NCBI GenBank assembly: GCA_964030475.1
Contig: CAXIPT010000002.1
Span: 15,942,305-16,006,304, forward strand
Source of the DNA: Tethya wilhelma
Taxonomy: Eukaryota; Porifera; Demospongiae; Tethyida; Tethyidae
Direction: 5' to 3'
Length of the DNA stretch: 64,000 nt
Shown here: positions 28,368 to 40,300 of the stretch, piece after piece
Layout of the letters: each line of letters starts with the position of its first letter
Position numbering within the stretch: position 1 is the first letter of the stretch
Notes under the pieces: model-generated
Database searches by the model: none
Seen by the model: the letters and a program-made list of their open reading frames with translations, nothing else
Told to the model about the DNA's origin: nothing
Translations under genes and position numbers: made by a program

Positions 28368-29010
28368 TAAGCCTCGGCGCACTCTTACACTGATATCATG
28401 ATGCACAACTAAACATGATGCATGCGTGACCTAGCCGGGACCAGCACCGTTACGGTCCACTGAGAGGTGTCAGCCTAGCAAAATTGTTCTAGTTATAATA
28501 TTTAAATCTCTGTTTAGAAATTCATTGAATATAGTTTTGACACTTGTAGTACTGAATGCTCAGCTGTAGTTAGCTGATCTCAGGCTGCCAGTCAGCATGA
28601 CAGGCATTGATACAAAGCACACAACTAACCTACTATGATGGATACTTCTACACAAAGTATTATCTCACTATATTCAGTTTGCAATCAATGAGTTACTTAC
28701 CTGCTCCAGCAGCTAAGTATAAGCCAGCCAAACTCAAGTCCTTCTAGGAGTCCATGCTGTTTCTAGATAACGCACACTATATGGGGCGGGATCAATGGGT
28801 GCGGTTTCGAAACTAAGCACTCAAAAGAAGCACAATAGCCTCAAATTTCAGAACCACAGCGTTTTGCAAGATAATTTCGATTCATGAAAATAAGTACCTT
28901 CCATTTAAACCATAGAGCTACCATTCTTCAGATAATCTAGTAACAGACAGACACACACACAAAACGACTACCGTAACCCTCTGCACGTGCTATGCACGCG
29001 CCGAGGCTTA
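28368..29010. mobile_element. Element with TAAGCCTCGGCGC terminal inverted repeats
   Basis: TAAGCCTCGGCGC at 28368-28380 and its exact inverse GCGCCGAGGCTTA at 28998-29010 enclose about 640 bp with no long ORF. The ends are GC-rich against an AT-rich background. Probably a non-autonomous DNA transposon; class not determined. Confidence 0.65.
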
Positions 29011-29508
29011 ATAATTATGCCAAACTTCCAATTTTCTCCTTCTTCTTCTATGTTATTTCAGCGTATCTCAAAGACTGTTCCCTTTCAGAAGCTGATTCTT
29101 GAACAAACAAACTTGGTACTATTGTCTTCACGTGCTTTTGGTATCGTGTGCTCGAGTCTCCCGTTGAGTGGCTAGATACAAGGCGAAAAGCGCTTCTCCG
29201 TATGGCAGTCATTCATTTCCACCTCATGCATAAATTCATAAGCTACTTGAAAAGTCAAATTGACTACCCTTTTCCTGGTAGATAAGTATGCATTATTTGG
29301 AATCCGAATATTCGCTGCCTGCCTGATTTACGTGAAGATTTCTGGTTGTGTTGGACTCTCTGTAAGTTTTCAGTCTTCAATATTTAGGAGGTGAATAGAC
29401 TACTGTGTTATGTAGTATTCACTGTAAGATGAGCAAAGCAATTAAATTTTGGTAGATGAAGCTCAGCCTCCTGAGATCACTTCAGTACTGATAGCCTGAG
29501 CATAGATT

Positions 29509-29735
29509 ACCGTATAATTTTCGTGAGGGAAAATTTTTGCAAATTTCGTGGTTTGGCAGCTTTCTGCGAAATTTACACTATCAGCATGGATATTACCGTA
29601 TAGCGGGAAATTTTCGTGGGGGAAAATTTTTGCGTTTTCGTCTTGAATAGAAATTCACGGGGAAAATTTTCGTGGATTGCGTCTCAACGTTACGTGATTA
29701 CCTCGTACCTTACAAATTTTGTGGGGGGAAGTAAC
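29509..29735. mobile_element. Two partial TACCGTATA-family foldback copies
   Basis: TACCGTATAATTTTCGTGAG at about 29509 and TACCGTATAGCGGGAAATTT at 29595 are adjacent left ends of the same MITE family. No matching right ends with GGGAAATTTCC are evident, so both look truncated or recombined. Confidence 0.6.
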
Positions 29736-29931
29736 TATCGTATACATACAAACTCAAATGTGATTCGTAGAATTATGAAAAAATGAGAACAAACAAGTAA
29801 AAAAAAACATTGGAAATGTAATGAGACATAGGAATGGCCAAATCGTAAAAAGAAGGCAAACAAGATGGAATGGCTGGCAGAGTGTGTAAAGAATTATTCC
29901 TATGGGCAACATGAGGGACTCAACATGGAAA

Positions 29932-30009
29932 NNNNNNNNNNNNNNNNNNNNNNNNNNNNNNNNNNNNNNNNNNTGTGTGTGTGTGTGTGTGTGTATGTGT
30001 GTGTGTGTG
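29932..30009. other. N gap followed by (TG)n microsatellite
   Basis: A run of about 42 N is followed by about 18 TG units. The 5' end of the giant mosaic gene, including any signal-peptide exon, could lie in or before this gap. Confidence 0.9.
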
Positions 30010-30065
30010 ACCACCTTGATTGACTATTACAGTGTAATTACTGCCCTATGCCCTCGATCCTACAG

Positions 30066-30230
30066 CAACATGTGCAGGTGGTGGATATACCAATGGTTGC
30101 TGCAATTTAGGGAATTGTACATCACAAAATAGTCAGTGTTACTGTGACGCTTTTTGTTACATATCTGGTGACTGCTGTTCCGATATCGCGGACATAGGGT
30201 GTTTTCCGGCCAATGCAACTGAGAATAATG
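30066..30230 (+). CDS. Exon: somatomedin-B-like domain 1
   Basis: A 165 bp phase 1-1 exon between AG/CA and G/GTATGT. Ten cysteines in a C-x7-CC-x4-C-x6-C-x-C-x3-C-x4-CC-x6-C pattern, including CYCDAFCYISGDCC, match the short Cys-knot seen in somatomedin-B-like domains. A second copy with the same pattern is at 37474. It is separated from the next exon by nearly 5 kb of repeats, so membership in the same gene is inferred from phase and from the paired domain. Confidence 0.7.
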
Positions 30231-33200
30231 GTATGTGTGCTAATACATGTGTGCTTAGTTGTGGAACAGTAATTAATACATACAGAGGGCTGAATGTCAC
30301 AGCCACCTAGTTAACTTCATGTTTCGCTTCAGCGTCTCCATGCCAGTTCAGGGCCGTAATCACTGGTACGGTAAGCTAGGTAGTTACCTAACCACTTTTC
30401 AGCCTCATTTATCATCAGTAAAGACACTAATTCCAAGCGAAGCAGGGAGTTGGGTTCAATCAAAAATTTTTTTTGGTCGTCTTGGCAGACCAAGGTGAAC
30501 TTCCCAAAGGCAGCGCCATCCATAGGTTTGCCTGACCACTCAAAAAGGCTATGGCCCTGCAGTTAACTATAATTGTGTAAAAAAATTTCTTTGCTAATGT
30601 ACATTATAATGTATGTTAGATTATAGTGTGTGCTGAAATCCCTCTTAACAGCCATCCCTCAACAGCGGCCATCTGCCCACAGCTCTAGTCCTGATTCAAC
30701 TTACATAGACTTCTGTACTTTGTAAACCCCTGAAGAATGGCCACCTAGCTATTCCATACAACTACAAATAATTTGTTCTCCAAATGACTATTAACTTATT
30801 GAAAAGAAAAAAAAAACAGCTAAATGCCAAATACCCACACCCACCAGACCACCCCTACAAATCGTTCCCAAACCACATAATTATAGAGCTGCTGATCATT
30901 TCCAGAAGTCTGTTGATAGAGCAGCTATCCAATGAGTGAAGGATAGGACTCAGAGGAGTGAGACCATTATGAAACACTCCAGACAATAGCTAGTGGTATC
31001 GATGTCATAGCTAGCGAATCTGTAGTTGTTACTCACATTGAGGAAGTGGTCAGTATTTTTTCGACAGCGAACAACAGTTGATCTCTGTGCACTATTGATT
31101 GAAATTAATGATGTTTCAACTCTTGAAACATAAAACCTCTTTGTAGACACCATCTCTATGTGGCAGCCAATTAAGATGCCACTTCCCCAAAGGTGGCCGT
31201 TATAGAGGGACTCCACTGTACACCATTGAATTGTAGTCCTGGTAGTACTAAAGGTATTGTTAACATGGTAGTACGAATAATCTGGAGCTTATAATTATAT
31301 AAAGAATTAATTAGTTTAACTGCTGGTATTACATAGATTGTTTTGGAGAAATTGTCACTATATATTAATTTTGTTTCCTGCTGTACAATAATATTGTAAT
31401 TCTGAATAGTCAAAAGTTTGTGATAGCAAATAATTAATCAGCTAGGTTAAAGACTAGTAGTTAAAGTGAAACCGCCACTATGGTACATAAATTGCATTGT
31501 GTGTGTGTTCATCGCAAATCTGTTTTAGATCGTAGATATTAGATAATTAGGGCAATGGATAGGAACCCCTTATCCAGCTGGTACTTTAGCAGCTGAATGC
31601 CCACTCATTTCCAAATATTTTTGCCTGCATGGTGGCCCTAGTCCAGTGCTAGGCCTAACAGCTCATTTTTCAAGTTTGTTCTACTTTGAGCTACTGAGAA
31701 TAGTTAATAGACAGACATCAATTATTATCTATATAACTAATTGTGTTTATTGCTTGCCCAAGCTAAAGAGATGTTGTGGCGAGCTGCTAAAAACTGTGAA
31801 TACCGTGAACCATAGTAAGTTGAGTGTTTATGAAGCTTTTTGAAGAGAGAGGACTCCCATACAGCATTAACTATTGTGTAATGTCGGAATAACCTAGCTG
31901 GTGCCATGTAAGATTCTATAATAATTATTATACTATGGTATCCATTAACAGTACTGATCTCTACAAGAACAAATACATTGCTTCTATGGTGGCTATCAAA
32001 CTGGCTTAAAATACTACGGTGCTTACATCTAGGTTATTTTTGACATGTACAGGGAGTGAGTGGGTTAATTTTTTTGTTTCTTATTCCGTGCCCAACTTGT
32101 ATGGTTTGAGAACATCTGAATCCCATATAGACATGCCACAATATGTACATACCTCACATGTACATGTTAGTCTTACGATTAACAAAGACCACAAAACTTT
32201 TTTACTAATGAAGTTCCATTTGCACTAGTTCAAATAGACATCTAAAAGTGTACATGCCTTGAGCTATATTAGGTGCCGTGTTTGTAGACTGCACAATTTA
32301 CAAGTAGTAAAAATTTCGAAAAAATAAGCAGTGTAGGAATGGGCAGTGCTGTAAAAAGTATTGGAACAAGGAATGGTCTCAATTTCGGCACATGACTACT
32401 TCATTTTCATTTTTAATCCTTTAGCTAATTAGCTAATTGTAGCTAATTGTTGTAAATGGTTCAAAGAGTGATCTGTACTTGAATAGCTTATCAGTATTGC
32501 ATTTTATCACATGATATAATGGTTCAAATTCCTGCCAATCTTATCACAGTGACTTGGCTAAAAAGTGGAATAAAGTATAACAGTCAGGACTAGATTACTG
32601 GCCAAGACTCGGGCACAAAAAATGAAGTAGTCATGTGCCGAAATTGAGACCATTCCTTGTTCCAACAAGTAGTAAAAATTTTCAAAAAATAAGTTTTGTA
32701 GGAATGGGCAGTGCGGTAAAAAGCATTGGAACAAGGCATATCTCTAACTCAATTTCGGCACATGACTACTTCATTTTTGTTCTTGATCCCTAATATGGAT
32801 CCTGAGGACCTCAGTGTCATAAATACAAAGATCTGTACAACCGTAGTATACAATAGCTTTTATGTTGCATTGATTATCAGTTAGCTAAGCAGTAGAGTAA
32901 ACCATAACAAGATAGGCAACTCAAACTGGACTGCCGGCCAAAAGTTGGGCATAAAAAATGAAGTAGTCATGTGCCGAAATTGAGTTAGAGATATGCCTTG
33001 TTCCAATGCTTTTTACCGCACTGCCCATTCCTACAAAACTTATTTTTTGAAAATTTTTACTACTTGTTCATTCACTTTTTTTACACAGTGACTACAGTGT
33101 GGAAACTATTAGAGACTGGTTAGTCCCTACAAAAAGCTTGAGTAGCAGCTATAAATGCACTATTAACTGGAGGAGGCTAATGCGCATGCACATAATAATG

Positions 33201-36200
33201 CCACGTGGACAGATAATTAATGACCTTTGAACTCTAATTGCAAAGATGGCTGCCTATTGTAGTACATGAATTTATACACTAAGTTTCAAAGCCTTCTAGT
33301 TTTAGTTTAGGCCTATTTATGATGAAAACGAGTATGAAGGAATGTAGTACCCATGAAAAGAACTTACTTTGTGCTGTCAAAGTTGGCTCAACACATTCTG
33401 GTTCTCTGGAAATCCTTTTCAAGTAAGTCAGTCAGAAAGTACGTAAGTAAGTACGTAAGTACGTTAGGAGAACAAAAATTGCACTATTGTGGCTTCCCTC
33501 TAGCGCTCTCTACGAGTGCTGAGGAAACTTTTTGCGAGGTTTAGGCCTTGCATACAGTAGGTAATCGTCGGTAAGAGCCTCTGAGCAACTTTGAAGGTTT
33601 AATTTTCTTTGACTAGATTTTTATAGTGGCCAACATTTTGTATGGTGTCTATGGGACAGTCGGCCCATTCCTACTATACGTACTACCGTACGTATGATAC
33701 TTTTTACAGCACTGCCCATTCCTACACTGCTTATTTTTTCGAAATTTTTACTACTTGTTCATTCACTTTTTTCAACACTACAGTGAGGAGACCATCAGAG
33801 ACTAGTTAGTCCCTACAAAAAGCTTGAGTTATCTGAGTATATAGCAGCTATTGTCTGCTATATAGAGCAGCTAATGCGCATGCGTATTAAATGCCACGTG
33901 GATAATCAATGACCTTTGAGCTCTACCTACAAATGGCTACATTGAAGTACATGAATTTATACTCTCAGTTTCAAAGCTTTCTAGTTTTTGTTTAGGCTTT
34001 TTTTGGATGTAAACGAGTATCAAGGAATGTACTACCTATAAAAAAGAGTTACTTTGTGCTGTCAAACTTGGCTCAACACATTCTGGTTCTCTGGAAATGC
34101 TTTTCAAGTAAGTCAGTCAGAAAGTACGTACGTACGTTAGGACAAAAATGGCACTGTTGTGGCTTCCCACTAGCTCTCTCTACGAGTGCTGAGGAAAGTT
34201 TCTGTGAGTTTTAGGCCTTGCATGCGATTGGTAATCTGTCAGTTAGAGCCTCTGAGCAAGTTTGAAGGCTTAATTTTGTTTTGATAGATTTTTATGATCA
34301 TAAACATTTTGTATTGTGTCTATGGGACATTCGGCCCATTCCTACTATACGTACTACCGTACGTATGATTATACAGTGTTATCTTGAGAGTGATATTTAA
34401 GAAGTGATCACATGCACGATGAATATCTTTACCAAGGCATTCTCCTTTGGTTATACATGGCAAATGTGCATTCCAAATTGATGATGACTTATTTACTATA
34501 ATATTTGAAATCTAAAACCGCTGTGCATTTAGAGTGTGTCCCACAGCTTTGCCTGGCTACCCTGGATGCTCAGCTTTGTAATTACTGTAAACGTGGAAAT
34601 ATTGGCGGTACATTAAATTTGGTGATTTGGCGATCGTCTCAGAAATTGCCAAATTTAATGTATCGCCAAAATTTCATCATACATTAAATTGTGCGGATGT
34701 TCAGTCAATGACCGCCAAATTTAAAACCGCCAATATTTTTGTTGGAGGCAGCCAGACCAAAATCGCCAAATTAAATTACCACCAATATTTCCACGTTTAT
34801 GGTATATATAGGTACCATCTGGTTTAGGCATTGTCTGTCTATACCTGTTAAGTTTCTTACTGTAGAATTCTTAATTAATTTTAACTTAATAATTATTGCC
34901 AGTATAATAAAGGAATCAAAATATGCACTGTATGATGTCTCAAATATTCAACGCTCCATCTCACACTACCGTTTCTAATAGCACTTCTTTGAGCGTAATG
35001 TATAGTCTATCGACCGCCCTGAATAAATTGAAGCACTGCCCAATCCAGCAAGTGCATGTTTCTTTTTTCAGTAATATTTTTTCATGAGTGCATACGTATG
35101 AGATACAATATGTTTCTGTAAGCTAACTGATTATGAAGTAAACTTGTAGGCTATAATCCCATTCTTATTTTGAATCCAGTTGCTGCCACCTATGGAAACA
35201 AGTTTGTTATTGGTTTTTTGCCAAATCAAGCTAATATTAATGAACTAGCCAGCTTAAGTGTTGCAATTGGTTCATCTGCTGAAAATGTACAATTCATGAT
35301 ACAAAGATTATTAACTAACGGAACAGTTTCAACAATTCACCAGGGATCAGTCTCTTCCAACTCTCCAGTTTCTGTGGCTATACCATCAGATCTCGATGTT
35401 TTGGATGTAATACCTACAGAAAGAGTTAAGGGTGTCCGTATTGTTTCTCTGAATGATGAGCCCGTCTTTGTTCTTGGTGTAAATTTCATTTCTGGCTACA
35501 ACTACGGTACATTCCTTGCCTACCCCTGTCTTGAACCAAATCTAAATCGAATATATGAATATCGTATACTTTCAGTTGATCCAACTGGATCACTGTCATC
35601 GATTTTTAGCTTGTTCATGTTAGTTGGCTGTTCTGACGATACACTTGTTACCATCAATGCAACTCAAGATATTGTTGTACCTGTTGATTTCCAGAATGAT
35701 ACTAGTGAACTTATCACCCTACCACGAGGTGTGGAGCACAATCTAACTCTCCATGAAATGAATACATTTCTCGCTTATTCATTTCAGAACGATCTTTCTG
35801 GAAGTAGAATTGTATCAAACAAGCCCCTGACTGTCATTGGTGGGAATGACTGTGCCAATGTACCAGCAGATGGATACGACTGTGAACCGATATCAGTTCA
35901 AATTCCTCCAATAGCAACATGGGGCACACAGTTTCTAGTTGCTGGATACACTGCACGGACAACCAATACCCTGTACTTTAGTGTTGTTTCTCATACTGAC
36001 GGGGACACTACATTGGTGGCAACTTGTAGTAATGTTACAAATATTCTTTCTCTGGTATCCTCCAATTTCTCAATCGTTATACCAGAAGGCGGTAATCGAT
36101 ACTGCTATATGGAATTTGACCAACCAGTTTTTCTGACTCAGCTTGCTCCTGGAAGGAGGGAAGATTTCCTTGGGGACCCAGCAATAGCCATCATCTCACC

Positions 36201-37275
36201 AATAGACCAATACATCAATGAAGTTGAGTTTCTGTTATTGCCAACCAATGACTTTCCCACCAGCTATGTCAGCATTACTGTCCCTGTTGAACACCACAAC
36301 CCTGCTAGTATCTTGATTGATGGAACTGTGGTGAACTGCAGTGAGTGGGTAGCAATCTACAATAGCAGCAGTGAAGTTGTTGGATACGGATGTACTGTGA
36401 CTATGCCTGGTCAAAGCTCTACATTGCCCACTCAGCACAATGTCTCTCATTCCAATCCCAATGGAAGGATCTCAGCTACTGTGTATGGTTTCCTTGTTGC
36501 TCAAAATCATCATCAAGGTTATGCTTACCTCAGTGGACAGACACCTATGAGTAAGTTTCATTGTATCTCATTCTCTGAGAACCAGTCGTTAGGTAACCCA
36601 GGCCGGTATAGAGTGGAAGATTATCAGTTGGCTGAAAGCTATATAGGACAGTATGTGTATGTGGTCATAGGCATGTAGGTAGGAAGTTTCAACTCTTCCT
36701 GAAAACAGGCAGGTGAGTCTCTCTCTTTGGCTGTTTCGTAGAGTACAGTTTGGCAGGGTGGACTTTGCCGACAATCTGCCATAATTGCCTTGACCAAGGT
36801 TTCCCTTAGCCTTGTACCCAGGCTCTCTCTTTTTTTTAAGGAGGGAGAGGCCTGGGTATGGCTGGGCTTGGTTTCCCTAGAAGTTTACTCAGTATGATAA
36901 TATAAAACAGAAACACTGGGAGCAGATAACTATTACACTAGAGGGCCTTTAATATGGCCTTGTTTGATTACAAGAGCTTGTTTACACCCGGAGATAATAC
37001 TCATAAGCATCCATTACACACATGTGGGGGAAGTTTCACAGTTCACTGAAAGTATAACAAAGTTCTCTGTCAATTGACCCTCCAACTATGATCTCCCCTT
37101 TCCCAGGCTCACCCCCACATTAGTTTATTTCAGAGTCTGAATACCAAGAGTACAGTGCCATATAAGCTGTAATCTAAATTTGTGTGTGTGGGTGTGTGTG
37201 GGTGTGTGGGTGTGGGTGTGTGGGTGTGTGTGTGGGTGTGTGTGGGTGTGTGTGGGTGTGTGTGTGTGTGTGTTN

Positions 37276-37325
<50 letters not shown>

Positions 37326-40300
37326 TGGGTGTGGGTGTGGGTGTGGGTGTGTGGGTGTGTGTGCCTGTGTCCTTGTCTATCAATATGTATCTGTGTACAC
37401 ACACAGATAATTGAGTGAATATTGTCAAACATTACAATGGAACTCCCAAATGAAATCCCCTCAATTTTTGCAGGGACATGTGCAAGTTTGGGGATCACAA
37501 ATGGGTGCTGTACTGAGAATGTGTGCTCACCAGATGCCATCTGTTATTGTGACAGTGCTTGTTATTCAACTCGTGACTGTTGTCATGACATCCAGGATGT
37601 TGGATGTTTAAATCCTAATTCACCTGGAGAATCTGGTATGGAAGTTTAGGCTTGCACAGTTTCACATAATACCATATAGTAGTAAAGTTCCGTGCATTGT
37701 GGCAACTTTCGCAGATTGTTTTGTCAAACATCATCAATTTTAAGGTTTGTGGATGAGCTGTGCAATGCCCAAATAATATTATAGTCTATTGTTATACTTT
37801 ACGGAGATAATTACTTTCATTGTTGGATCATGATGCTAGAAAACTGTGAACGTTAAACCCTATGAAACTTTCCCACTATATATATGGTTATTCTCAAACC
37901 CTGCAATCATCACGATATCGATACTACATGTTGTGTGATATATCATTTACAGGTGACAGTAACTCAATGCTTGACGTTACTGTTCAGTTTTCAACTAATT
38001 CTACTGTGGAGACAAATGAGACTATGGATGTCATTGTACAAGTAACTCTACAAGGACTTCCTGAAATAAATTTCAACTCTAGTTCTGGAGGAGCATTGTA
38101 CAGTGTGAACATTTCCACTCAATCTGGAGGTGCCAGAGGTATTGATAGACACATATTAATTTTGATAAATTTTTCATTAACATAATATAATATTTCTATA
38201 GAAAATGAAGATTTTGTACCTCTTCAAACAACTCTTGATTTTTTTTCGGGAGAAACCACAAAATCTCTCACACTTCTAATTTTTGATGATGACATTGCCG
38301 AAGGTTCAGAATCATTCTTCATTCTACTGACAGACCCCTGTCCTGGGCTATCAATTGGTGTCCCTCATAACCTCACCGTTACAATCACCGATGATGATTA
38401 TTTGTTCATTGAGTTCTCCCAAACAGCATACACTCTCAACGAAGGAGACGTTGCAACTCTCACGGTGGTCCTGGTTGCTCCTCCTGGTGGTATTAGTCCT
38501 ACTGTTTTAACAGCTGTTGACCTAGTAACCCTAAATGGAACAGCAACTGGTATTTTAAACTTAGATATTATAAGCCTACTATTATGCTTAATTATTATTA
38601 CCACTATGATGTATGTATAAATGGACACACACACACAGCTGGTGAAGACTTTTCCCCATCGATCTCTGTGACAATCACTTTTCTCGGTATTGGGACAACA
38701 GAATGGTCAGCAAACATTTCAATTGTGGATGACAGTATCGGTGAACTAGCAGAGAGGTTTGGTGTTCAACTCAGAAACCCAACCTCTGGTGCACTCCTAA
38801 CTTTAAGAAACAGTTTAGCCCTTATTGATATTGCTGCTGACTGGACAGTTAGATTCGTTCTAGATAGTTTGTCCCTTGTTGAAGGAGGTGTAGCTGTATT
38901 GCTAATTGTAAGGAGCGGGGACATCTCCAACAATGTGACTATTAATGCGATTGCTACTGACGGAACTGCACTTTGTAAGTGTCTGTATATAACACTCAAT
39001 AAAATTAATGTTACAAATTAAATAATGCTCTTACAAAATTCTAGTGGTATATCGCTTGGTAGTCAATTAGAATACAAACAATTATTTTATTGTTTTTCTG
39101 ATCAATGGAAGGTTGTTCACATTCATGTTCTTCTCCTCTGTTCTTTCTTGCCACTAGTTGGTTTGGATTATCATGACATATTTACTTCTATCACATTTTC
39201 TCCTGGAGAGACTCAACGAGGTATCCTAGTTCAAACCATTGATGATACCATTGCTGAACCTACCGAGAACTTCACTCTCGTTCTGACTGACATTGCTTTG
39301 AGAGGGCTTGATTTTGCAAGTATAGAAATTTTTGACAATGACATCGTATCTGTTGGTTTTGAAATAGCCAGTTATGTAACTAATGAGGGTGATGCAGTTG
39401 ATGTCATTGTGGTGTTAAGTGGGCAATTTCAGAATGAAAATGCCACTACAACTGTCATGCTCTCAACAGTGGATGGAACAGCTGTGGGTAGGTTTAAACA
39501 TCAGTATTACATGATTTTGTATATAATCAATTCCAAAAATCCTCACATGCACAGCTTTTGGTGACTATCAACCACAAACCACAACCGTTACGTTTGATGT
39601 TGGAGAGACTCGAAAGAATGTTCGTATCTCAACTGTTGACGACTCCATTGCAGAAGGTTCTGAACAGTTTCAAGTTGTGCTCTCTGATCCTACTGATGGT
39701 GTTGTGCTGAATGGCTCAATTGTTGCTACCATTGAAATCTCATCTGACGTGATAACGATTGAATTTGACCCAACAAACTACACCGTCAGTGAAGGTGACA
39801 ACGTGACCCTCAGAGTGGTCCTCAGGGGAGACACACCCACCACAGATATCAGTATTGATGTCAGGAGCAACAATGGAACAGCTCTAGGTAAGTAGTTCCA
39901 GCGTATTTTCATCTATGGAGTAATACTAAACACATTAATTGTTGTTACTGATAATTGTTTCAAGGTTTCACATTTTTTATTTCAGGTTCAATTGACTTTG
40001 AGATGATTGATACAACCATCACTTTGAGTGCTGGCACAGTAGAAACAACATTTATGATTCAAACTTTTGATGATATTCTAATGGAGAGTACTGAAGTATT
40101 CAATGTAACACTTCAAGGGGTACTTTCTTCCGATGCCACAGTTCAACTTGGTGCTAGTCAGGCTTCTGTTGAAATCATCAACCTTGATAGTAAGTAGTCA
40201 TGTATGTATGCTAAATGCATAATACAAATGTTCACGACTACATATGAACATATATATGCTAGAACGATGTTCAGCCTTCAATCTTAGTCAGAACCTCCTA

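Larger units (their letters stand above)
30231..35179. other. Long intron or intergenic stretch filled with repeats
   Basis: No exon found. It holds a nested transposon complex (about 32296-34372) and a foldback MITE (34583-34805). A short AT-rich run near 30570-31700 shows nothing recognisable. If the somatomedin-B exon at 30066 belongs to the giant gene, this is its largest visible intron apart from 44.5-51.3 kb. Confidence 0.6.

Noticed and set aside
35170..36678. Stand-alone intronless gene beginning at 35170
   Set aside because: The apparent start is TTG inside the acceptor region, and the frame past 36550 continues beyond a GTAAGT donor. The exon model 35180-36550 with phase 1 at both ends fits the neighbours.
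37130..37540. Long His/Thr/Pro and Cys/Val/Gly frames on both strands
   Set aside because: Translation of a TG/TGTGGG tract with an internal N; the same applies to the frames at 1731-2097, 18629-18951 and 20452-20713 where they cross microsatellites.
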